Origin: Paludibacterium sp. B53371
Lineage (GTDB): Bacteria; Pseudomonadota; Gammaproteobacteria; Burkholderiales; Chromobacteriaceae
NCBI RefSeq assembly: GCF_018802765.1
Contig: NZ_CP069163.1
Span: 1-64,000 of the forward strand
Reading direction: 5' to 3'
DNA length: 64,000 bases
Shown here: piece after piece, positions 18,337-27,076 of the stretch
Position numbering within the stretch: position 1 is the stretch's first letter
Layout: every line of letters begins with the position of its first letter
Notes under the pieces: model-generated
Told to the model about the DNA's origin: nothing
The model's input: only the letters and a program-made list of their open reading frames with translations
Databases searched by the model: none
Made by a program: the position numbers and the translations under genes

Positions 18337-19264
18337 AGCGTTCTCTCCTATAGAGAGCTTCTAGTAGAGATTTTTTCAGTGCATAGACGAGATCTTTGGG
18401 TGTTCTTACATCAATCAAATCTTCACGATCTAAGCAGATGGCGGTTATGTCAGTTTCGTTTCTCAGTCGGTCAAGCATCCGCTTCGATGGAGCGTCATTC
18501 TGGGCCGTCGTAATAAGAACTAAGCTCCGAAGTTTTGATCGGCGGGCCGTATCAAGGAGTTGATGAAAGCTGGAAGCGGTAAACGCCCGAAGCGCCTTGA
18601 ATTCAATGGGAATAGGGTTCCCGAGAGCCTGAAATTCGGGATACTCAAGCGAGTTCCAAATTAGCAGATCGTATCCTTCGGCTCGACTCTGTGATTCGCT
18701 TTGGATAATTTCCCATCCAGGGACGCTCTTTGCTAGCTCAAGAAACCATCGCTCAAGCAATCTGCCTCGCTTGGCACCCGTAAATGCATAAAGATCGCGG
18801 AATTCCAGGCTGGTTTGACCGTGTGCCTCCGGTGTTACGGCAAGCTCAAACCGGGGGGATATCAGTAGTGCCCGCTGTGATCGCTTGCTGAGTGTTTGAA
18901 GATGTTCTCCGATTGAGAATGCTAGCTGTTCCTCGGACTCGGTATTTTTGTGAAAAACCAGATACTGGTGACCTAGCAAATCGGCAGGAATTCGACTTGC
19001 GGAGTCAACGATCAGTAGTACTGGTTTTCCAATCCCGTGGGCGAGGCCTACTTCATAGAAAATACTAGGGCTTCCTGAGCGGATATCAGCAACAACGACA
19101 TCAACAAGGTTCAAGAGCGACAGCACACGATTGATGACAGGAGTCTCAGGGGAAAACCTGTCGACAGTCTCAATAACCAGATCGTATCGAGGTGAAGCTC
19201 GCTCGATTATTCTATGAATTTTCTCGTCTTCACCAAGAACGGACAGAACACCAACTCTGATCAT
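18329..19264 (-). CDS. Nucleoside-deoxyribosyltransferase/TIR-like domain fused to a nuclease-like domain
   Basis: The N-terminal 130 residues form a Rossmann-like fold with VVVADIRSGSPSIFYEVGLAHGIGKPVLLI. This strongly resembles the nucleoside 2-deoxyribosyltransferase/TIR-like (DUF4062-type) group, where the Glu in YEVG is catalytic in many members. From about 160 on, YDLLIWN and NPIPIEFKALRAF give the Asp and ExK of a PD-(D/E)XK nuclease. The 311-residue chain starts at ATG 19264, about 30 bp after a GTTAGCA box (19293-19299) that may mark the cassette boundary. A nucleotide sensor coupled to a nuclease is a common defence layout; substrate and activation are unknown. Confidence 0.65.
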   Translation of the reverse strand: MIRVGVLSVLGEDEKIHRIIERASPRYDLVIETVDRFSPETPVINRVLSLLNLVDVVVADIRSGSPSIFYEVGLAHGIGKPVLLIVDSASRIPADLLGHQYLVFHKNTESEEQLAFSIGEHLQTLSKRSQRALLISPRFELAVTPEAHGQTSLEFRDLYAFTGAKRGRLLERWFLELAKSVPGWEIIQSESQSRAEGYDLLIWNSLEYPEFQALGNPIPIEFKALRAFTASSFHQLLDTARRSKLRSLVLITTAQNDAPSKRMLDRLRNETDITAICLDREDLIDVRTPKDLVYALKKSLLEALYRRERYV

Positions 19265-19299
19265 AGATTCACTTCCAAGGATGATTGGCGAATGCTAAC

Positions 19300-19620
19300 G
19301 TGTTGTAGGGAGACAAAAGCTGGTGCATAACATCGGCGCCGTCCGCATGACGATATCGCGGGAAGCTATCTCAAGCCGTTGATTCATAAGTGACTTATCG
19401 CAATTTCCAGCCCCACCCAGGATTCTAAAAAGCCCGACAAAAGCGGCACGGGTTACAACTGATCTTTCACATCAAGAGCCCCAAGAACATGCAACGGCAA
19501 AGCTGTCATTGACGGCCTTTCGATCCTGATTGATGGCACTCATTTGGCATGGTACTCCTGGGGTGACAATCCCGACAACATCGAATAATCAGACTTCGGA
19601 CAACAACCTAGGGGTCTGTT
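19300..19620. other. Intergenic region with a gene remnant
   Basis: About 320 bp without an intact gene. A short open stretch near 19500-19590 (+) ends in IDGTHLAWYSWGDNPDNIE and stop and reads like the tail of a lost gene. I see no full attC here. Confidence 0.4.
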
Positions 19621-20238
19621 ATGGAAACGATTCAGAAGCGTGAAGCATGGAACAAGGGAAAGCTCGTCGGGCAGAAACCACCACTGAAGCTAAAAGACAT
19701 TTGGGCAATCCGTATTCACCTCCAAAATACCCATTCCGTGCGTGATCTGGCCATGTTCAACTTGGCAATCGACAGCAAGCTGCGAGGCTGCGATCTGGTC
19801 AACTTGCGAGTACGAGACATCTGCCATGGGGCTCAGATTCTTTCTCGTGCCATGGTCATTCAGCGGAAAACGCAGCGCCCAGTGCAATTTGAACTAACAG
19901 AGCCAACAAGATCTGCGGTTGCGGCCTGGATAGAAAAAGCACATCTGCGGGGCGCAGATCAATTCCTCTTTCCGAGCAGAGTCAAATGCTCGCCCCATAT
20001 CTCCACGCGCCAGTATGCTCGGATCGTCCATCATTGGGTCGAGGATGTTGGGCTGGACTCATCTCTTTACGGAACTCACTCGATGCGGCGGACCAAAGCC
20101 ATGCTGATCTATAAACGGACCAAGAACCTACGAGCGGTTCAGTTGCTGTTGGGCCACACTAAGTTGGAAAGTACAGTGCGGTATTTGGGTATTGAAGTGG
20201 ATGATGCTCTGGAAATTTCAGAGCAAACGGAAATCTAG
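19621..20238 (+). CDS. Short tyrosine recombinase (site-specific integrase)
   Basis: This 205-residue protein covers only the catalytic domain: Arg in SKLRGCDLVNLRV (about residue 55), THSMRRTKA (HxxR), LLGHTKLES and the nucleophile Tyr in TVRYLGI. The N-terminal SAM-like arm-binding domain of full integrases is missing. This compact form is common in proteobacterial genomes and is not an integron IntI, which is longer and carries an extra alpha-helix. It sits between the two cassette-like segments and may recombine local sites or be a passenger. Its native target is not visible. Confidence 0.85.
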   Translation: METIQKREAWNKGKLVGQKPPLKLKDIWAIRIHLQNTHSVRDLAMFNLAIDSKLRGCDLVNLRVRDICHGAQILSRAMVIQRKTQRPVQFELTEPTRSAVAAWIEKAHLRGADQFLFPSRVKCSPHISTRQYARIVHHWVEDVGLDSSLYGTHSMRRTKAMLIYKRTKNLRAVQLLLGHTKLESTVRYLGIEVDDALEISEQTEI

Positions 20239-20515
20239 ACAAGCTATAGCGGCCGTGCATATTTTTTAAGCGGCCGCTTTCCGTTGTCATTGCCTACGCG
20301 TACAATCGGCCACAAGCGGATACTTGATTGCTCGTCTCAAAGCAGACATTGATCTAGGTTAGTTGTCTGACATATTAATCTTGTTGTACTAACAGAGGAT
20401 ATTCCAAGTGACTTAATACAATGATCTTGGTGCAGCATATCCGACGTCAGCAATATTAATTGCTATATGGGCCCCTGCGTCCGTGTAAACACTGTTAGCC
20501 ATCACAGGAATCATC
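20239..20515. other. Intergenic region ending at a cassette boundary box
   Basis: A small hairpin (AGCGGCCG with CGGCCGCT, about 20248-20278) follows the recombinase gene and could end its transcript. A GTTAGCC box at 20494-20500, 16 bp before the next ATG, is typical of the upstream edge of an integron cassette. Confidence 0.4.
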
Positions 20516-21232
20516 ATGACCGATCCGCATATCACGCCTGAAAAGGTCACCAAACCAATTCAATTGCTCGCCGCGTGGCTGGTAGGCCTTGTTGTGGTAA
20601 ATGCTTCGTTCCTTGCTGGTGCGCAGAAAATTTCAAATCCTTCTTGGGCTAGTGGATTGCTGGTCATTGCTACTGTCGTTAATGTTCCAGTGTTTATCGG
20701 TGCCCTTTTCTTACTGCAAACGAAGTTCCGCCCGCAAATGCAGGAAGACTCTTACTACGCCCAATATCTCAAGAATGAATTTGAATACAACCAAGGTCGT
20801 GTAGCACCCGCTCAGTCCGCTGTAGCTACCGACCAAGTAATCGCGCAAGCTGCCGAAAGGATTGCGAAGAGTCTCGGAGTGGAAGGCAAGGGCAAGGAAA
20901 AGCCGATTGAGAACATCCTGAGAGAGTCTCAATTGGATTCCCTAGTTGCTAGATTCGGTAGTTCGAGAACATTGTCAGAGCTACATTTCTCACCCGACAC
21001 GTGGCAATTGTTAGTCACGAAGTGGGGAAAGAACGAGCAATTCATTGAAGAAATTGAGCCCCTATTAGCTGAGGGCCTCATTGCCAAGAAATATCGGGGG
21101 TACATGAATTGCACACTGACCGAACTTGGACGTCAGGTTGTATCCATGGCCGAGAAGCAAGCAATCCTATGGAAGCAAATCCACAGCGGCTATTGGGAAA
21201 CCGAGCATGATGAATTTCAGCGTGGTGGCTAA
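20516..21232 (+). CDS. Membrane-anchored protein with C-terminal winged-helix-like region
   Basis: This 238-residue protein has two N-terminal membrane segments (LLAAWLVGLVVVNASFLAG and GLLVIATVVNVPVFIGALFL), a polar linker, and a C-terminal soluble part. There LLAEGLIAKKYRGYMNCTLTELGRQVV reads like a winged helix that ends in a wing and recognition strand. I recognise no named family. It fills one apparent gene cassette: GTTAGCC box just upstream and an attC-like site overlapping its stop codon. Orientation is opposite to the cassettes at 17-19 kb. Confidence 0.6.
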   Translation: MTDPHITPEKVTKPIQLLAAWLVGLVVVNASFLAGAQKISNPSWASGLLVIATVVNVPVFIGALFLLQTKFRPQMQEDSYYAQYLKNEFEYNQGRVAPAQSAVATDQVIAQAAERIAKSLGVEGKGKEKPIENILRESQLDSLVARFGSSRTLSELHFSPDTWQLLVTKWGKNEQFIEEIEPLLAEGLIAKKYRGYMNCTLTELGRQVVSMAEKQAILWKQIHSGYWETEHDEFQRGG

Positions 21233-21283
21233 CCCATCATTATACCGGACCTGCGCAAAAAGTCGCGCAGGCCGGTGAATTCA
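21227..21283 (+). repeat. attC-like site lacking its R' end
   Basis: GGCTAACCCATCAT and the arms ACCGGACCTGCGC and GCGCAGGCCGGTGAATTCA match the attC at 17737-17803 in inverted orientation. The matching sequence stops at 21283, where the other site continues to GTTAGGC. This edge is probably truncated. Confidence 0.6.
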
Positions 21284-21609
21284 GGCATTCCTGAAGGTCA
21301 GATTCTCGCAACCACGTACTTCCGTTTTGGGTCGGAAGCAGTCCCTAGCTACTGAGAAAAGCAGTCATTCAGTCCGAATCTACCGCCTCCGGCAGCTAAC
21401 CGACTGTTTGCGGACTTATCGTGGGGCTCCGCCCAGTGGCTGCTCAGGCCGAGGTGCCGCCATTGACAGCCACAATTCGCCTGGTGACCGGTGGTCGGCC
21501 GGAGAGGGTGATCATGCCTTTATGCTACTCATTAGCGGGGGGACGTCGCACGGATCGTGCATCGTTGGGCTGGAGGAGGTCAGTGGGATTTGAGCGCTTA
21601 AGTCGGCGT
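21284..21609. other. Intergenic region, no gene seen
   Basis: About 325 bp of moderately GC-rich sequence with short open frames only. It marks the return from cassette DNA to chromosomal DNA. I see no supported feature in it. Confidence 0.4.
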
Positions 21610-21657
21610 AGCAGAAAGAAAAAGGCCTCCTGTTTTGGAGGCCTTTTTCTTTCTGCT
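21610..21657. terminator. Strong bidirectional terminator
   Basis: Perfect 21-bp arms (21610-21630 and 21637-21657) around TGTTTT, with AAAAGGCCTCC/GGAGGCCTTTTT at the centre. The A- and T-runs allow termination on both strands. A second hairpin, CACCCGGC/GCCGGGTG (21713-21740), lies between it and the M48 gene. Confidence 0.85.
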
Positions 21658-21778
21658 GCCCTGAAATCTCGCGCCGAAAACTCCCGGCGCAGCCTGAGCG
21701 GATAAATCACAACACCCGGCAAGACGGTCTTCGCCGGGTGCTGACTGCCTTTAATTTCCAGAGAGGAAGGAGGGGCGC

Positions 21779-22519
21779 TTATTCGCCGACCAGCTTCTTC
21801 AGGTTGGCGACGCGGTCGCTCGAGGCAGGGTGGTCGGCCAGCCAGCTGTGGTCGTCGCTGATGGTCTGGATCTTGCTCATCGACGTGACCGCGGCGTGCA
21901 GATCGTACTGATGCCTCTTCAGGAAGCCCACACCGTAAGCATCGGCATCGGTTTCCTCTTTCTGCGAGAACTGGGCGTTGACGACGGCTTCTGCCAGGTC
22001 GCCCAATGCGGACTGCGACAGCTGTGCCGCAGTGCCATCGGTGGCGGCGGCGGCATCGCGGGCGGCGGAGGTGGCGTAGGCAACTTGCAGGGCCTTGCGA
22101 ACGTGACCCAGCTTGGCGTGGCCGATTTCATGGCCGAGGACGAAGCGCAATTCGTCGTCGTTCATCATGTCCATCAGACCAGAGTAGACGCGTACCGAAC
22201 CGTCTGCGGTGCAGAAGGCATTGACGTCCTTGGTCAGGTAGACCTTGTAGTTGAGCTTCAGGCCATCTTCGTTTTGCATATCGCGCGTCAGCTTGGCCAG
22301 GCGCTTGCTGTACTTGTTGTTGGCCGGGGCGATGCGACTCTTGGCGTCTTCTTGCTTGATGCTGGCCAGCGATAGCGACTTCGCGTCGTCATCGGACAGG
22401 GTGGTGGCGGAGGCCAGTTTCATGCCGGCGCTCAGCATGCCGTTCAGGTCGATGGCGTGGCTCGGGGTGGCGGCCAGGGCGACGAGGAGCATCGGCAGGG
22501 TGAAAATGTGCTTCTTCAT
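21779..22519 (-). CDS. Periplasmic M48-family metalloprotease
   Basis: A signal peptide (MKKHIFTLPMLLVALAATPSHA) precedes a zinc endopeptidase domain with HEIGH inside LRFVLGHEIGHAKLGHV, and the third ligand in KEETDADAYGVGFL. The 246-residue protein fits the LoiP/YggG-like group that degrades misfolded envelope proteins. There is no lipobox cysteine at the cleavage site, so it is probably soluble in the periplasm. It stands alone, ending toward the hairpins at 21.6-21.7 kb. Confidence 0.9.
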   Translation of the reverse strand: MKKHIFTLPMLLVALAATPSHAIDLNGMLSAGMKLASATTLSDDDAKSLSLASIKQEDAKSRIAPANNKYSKRLAKLTRDMQNEDGLKLNYKVYLTKDVNAFCTADGSVRVYSGLMDMMNDDELRFVLGHEIGHAKLGHVRKALQVAYATSAARDAAAATDGTAAQLSQSALGDLAEAVVNAQFSQKEETDADAYGVGFLKRHQYDLHAAVTSMSKIQTISDDHSWLADHPASSDRVANLKKLVGE

Positions 22520-22949
22520 TAGACCTATTTTCCTTGTTCACATTGATGCATGGTGCATGTAACAATATGATATAAAATTTACGCTTTATTGTGAAGTATT
22601 TGCTTGCAAAGGTGGTGCGTCGGCACGGGATGTGTGGCGAATGAGCCCTGCATTTCTAAATACTTTGTCATCGGAAAGCTGTTTATATATCACAGTTAGA
22701 TACTGTCGTCGCACCGGGGCGCGCGTACGAAAAACCGCCCCTCCCACCAAGACCTTACCCCCATCGGCGCACTTGAAGAGTGTGCCCTACGGTGCTCTCC
22801 AGGAAGGATGACCGCGCAAACTTGCGGATCTGTCATCGCTTTCGCTAGGGTATGTGGCGCGGCATGGTGCCGCTGAAACAGGCGCGGGCCCGAAGGTGTT
22901 GCAGCACCCACGGACCCGCTAACCAAACCAACTCGAGTAAGGAGTCAGT
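22520..22949. promoter_or_regulatory. Intergenic region with a structured leader before the small gene
   Basis: The first 150 bp are AT-rich and hold the M48 promoter region. At 22884-22919 GCGGGCCCG pairs with CGGACCCGC around an inner GGTG/CACC hairpin, 30 bp before the next ATG. This stacked structure looks like an RNA or protein recognition site; its identity is unknown. Confidence 0.4.
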
Positions 22950-23213
22950 ATGGCTGCCAAGCATGGTAATTCACCCCTGTCCCACTTCACAAATCGCCGT
23001 TCTCATCCGTCGTCGTTCATGCCGCTGTTTGAGCTGGTCTCGGAGCTGTGCCCGCCACGTGCGGCACTGGCCGAGCCCGGCTTGTGCCGCCTGATCGTGG
23101 ATGGCCGGCTCGACTGGTCATTGGCCAGGGTCAATGGCCAGAGCTGGCTGTATCTGCCGCGTGCGGTGCCGATGCGGCAATTGGCGGGTTGTACGGTGTT
23201 GTTGGCGGAGTAG
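22950..23213 (+). CDS. Small hypothetical protein (87 aa)
   Basis: A clear AAGGAG ribosome site (GTAAGGAGTCAGT) supports this start. The product is short and basic at its N-terminus, with no membrane segment. The part LCRLIVDGRLDWSLARVNGQSWLYLPRAVPM reads like a compact beta-rich fold. I do not recognise it. The hairpin-rich leader before it and the origin-like repeat about 500 bp downstream suggest the remains of a satellite-type element, which is inference. Confidence 0.5.
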   Translation: MAAKHGNSPLSHFTNRRSHPSSFMPLFELVSELCPPRAALAEPGLCRLIVDGRLDWSLARVNGQSWLYLPRAVPMRQLAGCTVLLAE

Positions 23214-23267
23214 GGCATTCAACTGGAGGCCGGGGGGTGTTAAGCCCCCCGGAGGGGTCGGTTTGGC

Positions 23268-23390
23268 GCATTGCTGCGGTGCATTGCTGCGGTGCATTGC
23301 TGCGGTGCATTGCCTTCGGCGAATGCACCCTACGCGAATGTGCCCTACGCGAATGCACCCTACGCGAATGTGCCCTACTCGTGCCGCGCA
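23268..23390. repeat. Tandem GCATT repeat cluster A
   Basis: Four CATTGCTGCGGTG-like units lead to the hairpin GCATTGCCTTCGGCGAATGC, followed by four units of CCTACGCGAATG with alternating CACC/TGCC. It is one of four related clusters in the window, in a gene-free gap. Confidence 0.75.
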
Positions 23391-23685
23391 GTCACCCCAC
23401 CACCCACAGCCCCTCACGCCGCACCGCCCGCCGTTGCCTTGCCTGCCTGTCCGCTAACAGCGCCGCACGAATCGCTTTCGCCAGCGCCAGCATCGCCTAC
23501 TGCAGCTTGAACTGTTCTCCTGCCTCGCGCGATCGGCGTTCCGCGCGGCAGCCGCTGAACAGCAAGTCGCTCAGTGTGTCACCCTGTTGCTTGAATGTGC
23601 GCTGTCCCGGGTTTGGTGAGGGCAAACTGAATGTCTATGCCTGCCCCCAAAAATTTGGGAGTAAACCCGATCGGCGTCTCCCTGT

Positions 23686-24033
23686 TCCCGTTGCCAATTT
23701 GGAACGGGAACAGGGACGCCCGCCGCAAACCCTTGCCAGACAAGGATGTTCCCGTTGTTCCCGTTGTTCCCGTGCCTTTTGAGGTAAAGAGGGGAATAGG
23801 TACCGTGATCACGTGAAATACTGTACGGGAGAGATGTTTAAGGATGACAAATACATATAAATACATAAAGTCATACATACAAATACTAATTACCTACATA
23901 ACAGATCAATTCCTCCCCTCTCCCCCTCTCTTTACTTTCTTGCTTAAAACCAACGGGAACAGCGGGAACAACGGGAACAGCCTTGTCTGGCAAGGGTTTC
24001 AACCGGGTACACCGCGTTCCCGTTCCTGAATGC
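23686..24033. repeat. Origin-like inverted repeat with GGGAACA iterons
   Basis: Two 46-bp arms (23727-23772 and 23954-23999) are inverted copies, each with CCTTGCCAGACAAGG-type sequence and three GTTCCCG/CGGGAAC units. They flank a 181-bp AT-rich segment. A further palindrome with 14-bp arms (TCCCTGTTCCCGTT) lies at about 23686-23723. Iterons next to an AT-rich stretch resemble phage-satellite (P4-like) or plasmid origins. No replication gene is left nearby, and I see no gene between 23400 and 24176. Confidence 0.45.
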
Positions 24034-24176
24034 AACGGGAACATGGGTGCATTCGCCAACGTGCATGCCGTCAGTCTCCGCTTCGCGCGGCGTGGTCCCT
24101 GCCACGCTCCCTTCCCTAAGTCACTGCTGTGCCCTTAGCGTTGTCGACCTCGGCCATCACTCAGGGACGCGACGGC

Positions 24177-25106
24177 ATGACCTCACCCACGCCGCACGAC
24201 TTGTTGTTCAAACAGTTTCTGCACGACCCGGACACCGCCCGCGACTTTCTGCGCTTTCATCTGCCGCCCAACCTGCAGCGGCTGTGCGATCTCGACAGCC
24301 TGCGGCTCGCCCCCGGCAGCTTCGTCGAGCCAGGCCTGCGCAGCCATTGCTGTGACGTGCTCTATGCCCTGCAGACCGCCGGGCAGGCAGGCTATGTCTA
24401 CGCGTTGATCGAACACCAGTCGACGCCTGACCGCTGGATGGCGTTTCGCCTGATGCGGTACAGCCTGGCCGCCATGCAGCAGCATCTGGAGCAACGACCA
24501 CGCCATTTGCCGCTGGTCATCCCCATGTTGTTCTACCACGGTCGCCGCAGCCCCTATCCCTTCAGTACCCGATGGCTTGACCTGTTTGCGGAACCTGAGA
24601 CCGCCACCGCACTCTATCAACAACCGTTTCCGTTGATCGATGTCACCGTCATCGACGACGACACCATCCTCCGGCACCGCCGCATGGCGCTGCTGGAGCT
24701 GGTGCAGAAACACAGCCGCCAGCGCGACAAGCTGATGCTGGTCAGACAGCTCGGGCAGCTGCTCAGGCAGGGGTGGCATACCCACGATCAGCTGCAGGCG
24801 TTGTTGAAATACCTGCTGAGTCTGAGCAAGGGTGGGCTGGCGAAAGACATTGTGCAAACCCTGGTGCAGGAAGCACCTCAACAGGAGAGAGACATCATGA
24901 CGGCTGCAGATGAATTGAGACTGGAAGGGATGGAGCTGGGGATGCAGCAAGGGATGGAGAAGGGGATACAGCAAGGGATGGAGAAGGGTCGGAACGAAAC
25001 CCGTCTGGAGATGGCACTGGCCATGCTGAAAGACGGGTTAGACCTGGCAACCGTATTGCGTTACAGCGGGCTGAGCCCACAGGATTTGCAACCCCACCTG
25101 CAATAA
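24177..25106 (+). CDS. Rpn/YhgA-type recombination-promoting nuclease
   Basis: The N-terminal SPTPHDLLFKQFLHDPDTARDFL followed by ALIEHQSTPDRWMAFRLMRY is the signature of the Rpn (YhgA-like, PD-(D/E)XK) nucleases, which cut DNA and promote RecA-independent recombination. The C-terminus carries the characteristic short tandem repeats GMQQGMEKGIQQGMEKG (about 265-285), a region that varies among Rpn proteins. Length is 310 residues from ATG 24177; an upstream in-frame ATG at 24129 lacks a ribosome site. It stands between two GCATT repeat clusters and is probably an independently mobile or selfish gene. Confidence 0.88.
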   Translation: MTSPTPHDLLFKQFLHDPDTARDFLRFHLPPNLQRLCDLDSLRLAPGSFVEPGLRSHCCDVLYALQTAGQAGYVYALIEHQSTPDRWMAFRLMRYSLAAMQQHLEQRPRHLPLVIPMLFYHGRRSPYPFSTRWLDLFAEPETATALYQQPFPLIDVTVIDDDTILRHRRMALLELVQKHSRQRDKLMLVRQLGQLLRQGWHTHDQLQALLKYLLSLSKGGLAKDIVQTLVQEAPQQERDIMTAADELRLEGMELGMQQGMEKGIQQGMEKGRNETRLEMALAMLKDGLDLATVLRYSGLSPQDLQPHLQ

Positions 25107-25127
25107 ACCCGGTTGGAAATGACATCG

Positions 25128-25246
25128 GCGCGTTGCATTGGCGCATTGCATTTGCGCATTGCATTGGCGCATTGCATTGGCGCATTGCCTTCGGCGAATG
25201 CGCCCTACGCGAATGCACCCTACGCGGATGTGTCCTACGGTAGGGC
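25128..25246. repeat. Tandem GCATT repeat cluster B
   Basis: Five GCGCATTGCATT-like units, the hairpin GCATTGCCTTCGGCGAATGC, then CCCTACGCGAATG-type units. Same design as cluster A, 20 bp behind the Rpn gene. Confidence 0.75.
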
Positions 25247-25275
25247 GCAATCTTGAATTGCGCCGCTTTCCACGC

Positions 25276-25746
25276 TCAAAACCCCAGCTCACTCAGCCCT
25301 GGGTGGTCGTCCGGTCGTCGTCCCAGCGGCCACAGCAGGCGTCGCTCTTCGGCGCGGATGGGGGCATCGTTGATGCAGGCAAAGCGGCGGCGCATCAGGC
25401 CGTTGTCGTCGAACTCCCAGTTTTCGTTGCCGTAGGAGCGGAACCAGTGGCCGCTGTCGTCATGCCATTCGTAGGCAAAGCGCACCGCCATGCGGTTTTC
25501 GCGAAAGCCCCACAGTTCTTTGACCAGCCGGTAGTCGAGTTCACGCTGCCATTTGCGCTGCAGGAAGGCGATGATCGCTTCACGGCCCTGGACGAATTCG
25601 GTGCGGTTACGCCAGAAGCTGTCTTCGGTATAGGCCAGTGCCACCCGGGCAGGGTCGCGGCTGTTCCAGCCGTCTTCGGCCAGGCGCACTTTTTCGCGGG
25701 CGCTTTCCAGGTCGAACGGGGGCAAGGGGGGGCGTTGGGTGGTCAT
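25276..25746 (-). CDS. DUF1348 / NTF2-like protein
   Basis: A 156-residue SnoaL/NTF2-fold protein. The pattern [32 protein letters not shown] then [27 protein letters not shown] (with minor variation) fits DUF1348, small cone-shaped proteins often linked to oxidative or xenobiotic metabolism. It overlaps the next upstream gene by 4 bp. It is last in a three-gene operon with a flavin-oxidoreductase-like protein and an AhpD-like protein, divergent from a LysR gene. Confidence 0.8.
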   Translation of the reverse strand: MTTQRPPLPPFDLESAREKVRLAEDGWNSRDPARVALAYTEDSFWRNRTEFVQGREAIIAFLQRKWQRELDYRLVKELWGFRENRMAVRFAYEWHDDSGHWFRSYGNENWEFDDNGLMRRRFACINDAPIRAEERRLLWPLGRRPDDHPGLSELGF

Positions 25747-26375
25747 GGGGCGTGTCCTCTTTGGGCAAGTTGTGCGCGCAGTGCGCGGTTTTCGTCTTCC
25801 AGCCGGGCCAGTTGTTCATGCAGCGGGCGGATGGCCTCGCTGATCTCCGGCTCACTGAAGCGTGGGGTGATGTGCTGCGGGCAATTCCAGTCGAAGCTTT
25901 GCAGGTGCAGCCGGATCATCCGTTCCGGCCGGCCCCTGCCGCCGGCCGCACAGACGCGCTCGGTCAGCGCGGGGTCGGCGTCCAGTGCCACGGCTTCGGC
26001 ACGCATATACAGCTTCATGCGCGTCCGGCGCGGGTAATCCATCAGAAACAGGCAGGTGCGGTCATTGGCGGCCAGGTTGCCCAGCGTCAGGTACTGGCGG
26101 TTGCCGCGATAGTCGGCAAAGGCCAGGGTGCGCTCGTCCAGCAGGGTGAGAAAACCGCGCGGGCCGCCTCGGTGCTGCACATAGGGCCAGCCGGTCTCGG
26201 ACACCGTCGCCAGATAAAAGCTGTCGCGCTCGGCGATAAAGGCAGCCTCCTGCGCGCCAAAGCGATCGAAGTCGCGCTGACCCTTGAAGTCCTGCCAGAG
26301 CTGGTCGGCCCCCATTTGCGCCTGCACGGCGCGCACGCCGGGGGTGATGGCGATATCCAGAAAGCCATAGCTCAT
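25743..26375 (-). CDS. Pyridoxamine-5'-phosphate-oxidase-family flavin protein
   Basis: The split-barrel FMN-binding fold is suggested by [31 protein letters not shown] and [35 protein letters not shown]. This matches the general PNPOx-like group rather than true PdxH. The C-terminal 40 residues form a coiled helix ([17 protein letters not shown]), an unusual extension. The 210-residue product is in the middle of the redox operon. Specific substrate unknown. Confidence 0.82.
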   Translation of the reverse strand: MSYGFLDIAITPGVRAVQAQMGADQLWQDFKGQRDFDRFGAQEAAFIAERDSFYLATVSETGWPYVQHRGGPRGFLTLLDERTLAFADYRGNRQYLTLGNLAANDRTCLFLMDYPRRTRMKLYMRAEAVALDADPALTERVCAAGGRGRPERMIRLHLQSFDWNCPQHITPRFSEPEISEAIRPLHEQLARLEDENRALRAQLAQRGHAP

Positions 26376-26411
26376 GACGGTTCTCCTGCTTCAGCGCGAC
26401 CACGCCCGGGC

Positions 26412-26957
26412 TCAGGCCAGGTCGGCGGCTCGCACCACCGGGAAATCGATCTCGGTGTCGGCGACCAGGTTGATCAGGTTGGTGAAGATGTTTTCGGCGG
26501 CGATGGCGACGATTTCCACGATGTTGGCATCGCTGTAACCGGCCTCACGCAGCGCCAGCACATCGGCCGCGCTGACCTGGCCGCGTTCGCGCACGACCTT
26601 GGCGGCAAACTGCACGGCGGCATTGGCCTTGGCATCGGCCGAGCGGCCCTGGCGGTTGAGCGTGATTTCTTCGGCGCTGAGTTTGGCCAGATTCAGGCCC
26701 AGGTAGCTGTGCGCCGACAGGCAGTAGTCGCAGCCGTTGATCTGGGCGACGGCCAGTGCAATGCGCTCGCGGGTCTTGACGTCCAGGGTCTTGGCCAGCG
26801 CGCCGCTGTTGGCGGTGAAGCCTTGCAGGGCGGCAGGGCTCTGGGCGATCAGGCGAAACAGGTTGGGTACCACGCCAAGCTGCTTGTGGACGGCGTCCAG
26901 AATGGCTTGCGAAGCTTGCGGGGCGGTATCGACGGTCGGGATGGTCAGGCGGGACAT
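26412..26957 (-). CDS. Carboxymuconolactone decarboxylase / AhpD-like peroxidase-related protein
   Basis: The helical AhpD-like fold has the redox motif INGCDYCLSAHSYLG (Cys76, Cys79, His83), used by alkylhydroperoxidases to reduce peroxides. At 181 residues it fits the peroxidase-related subgroup. It is the first gene of the operon, 120 bp from the divergent lysR start, so the LysR protein probably controls it in response to an oxidant. Confidence 0.88.
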   Translation of the reverse strand: MSRLTIPTVDTAPQASQAILDAVHKQLGVVPNLFRLIAQSPAALQGFTANSGALAKTLDVKTRERIALAVAQINGCDYCLSAHSYLGLNLAKLSAEEITLNRQGRSADAKANAAVQFAAKVVRERGQVSAADVLALREAGYSDANIVEIVAIAAENIFTNLINLVADTEIDFPVVRAADLA

Positions 26958-27076
26958 CTCATTCTCCTCAGGGGCTGAACCGGGATCGGTTCCGTTGGGA
27001 GAACAATAGTCCTTTCCATTATTGCTGATAATCCTGTAAAAATAAGAACCTTTCTCTCATTATTTGGAAGAGTTTG

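Noticed and set aside
19621-20238. Integron integrase IntI
   Set aside because: At 205 residues the protein is too short and lacks the N-terminal domain and the IntI-specific insertion.
23268-23390. Possible CRISPR-like array
   Set aside because: The units are 12-15 bp and contiguous without unique spacers, and no cas gene is present.
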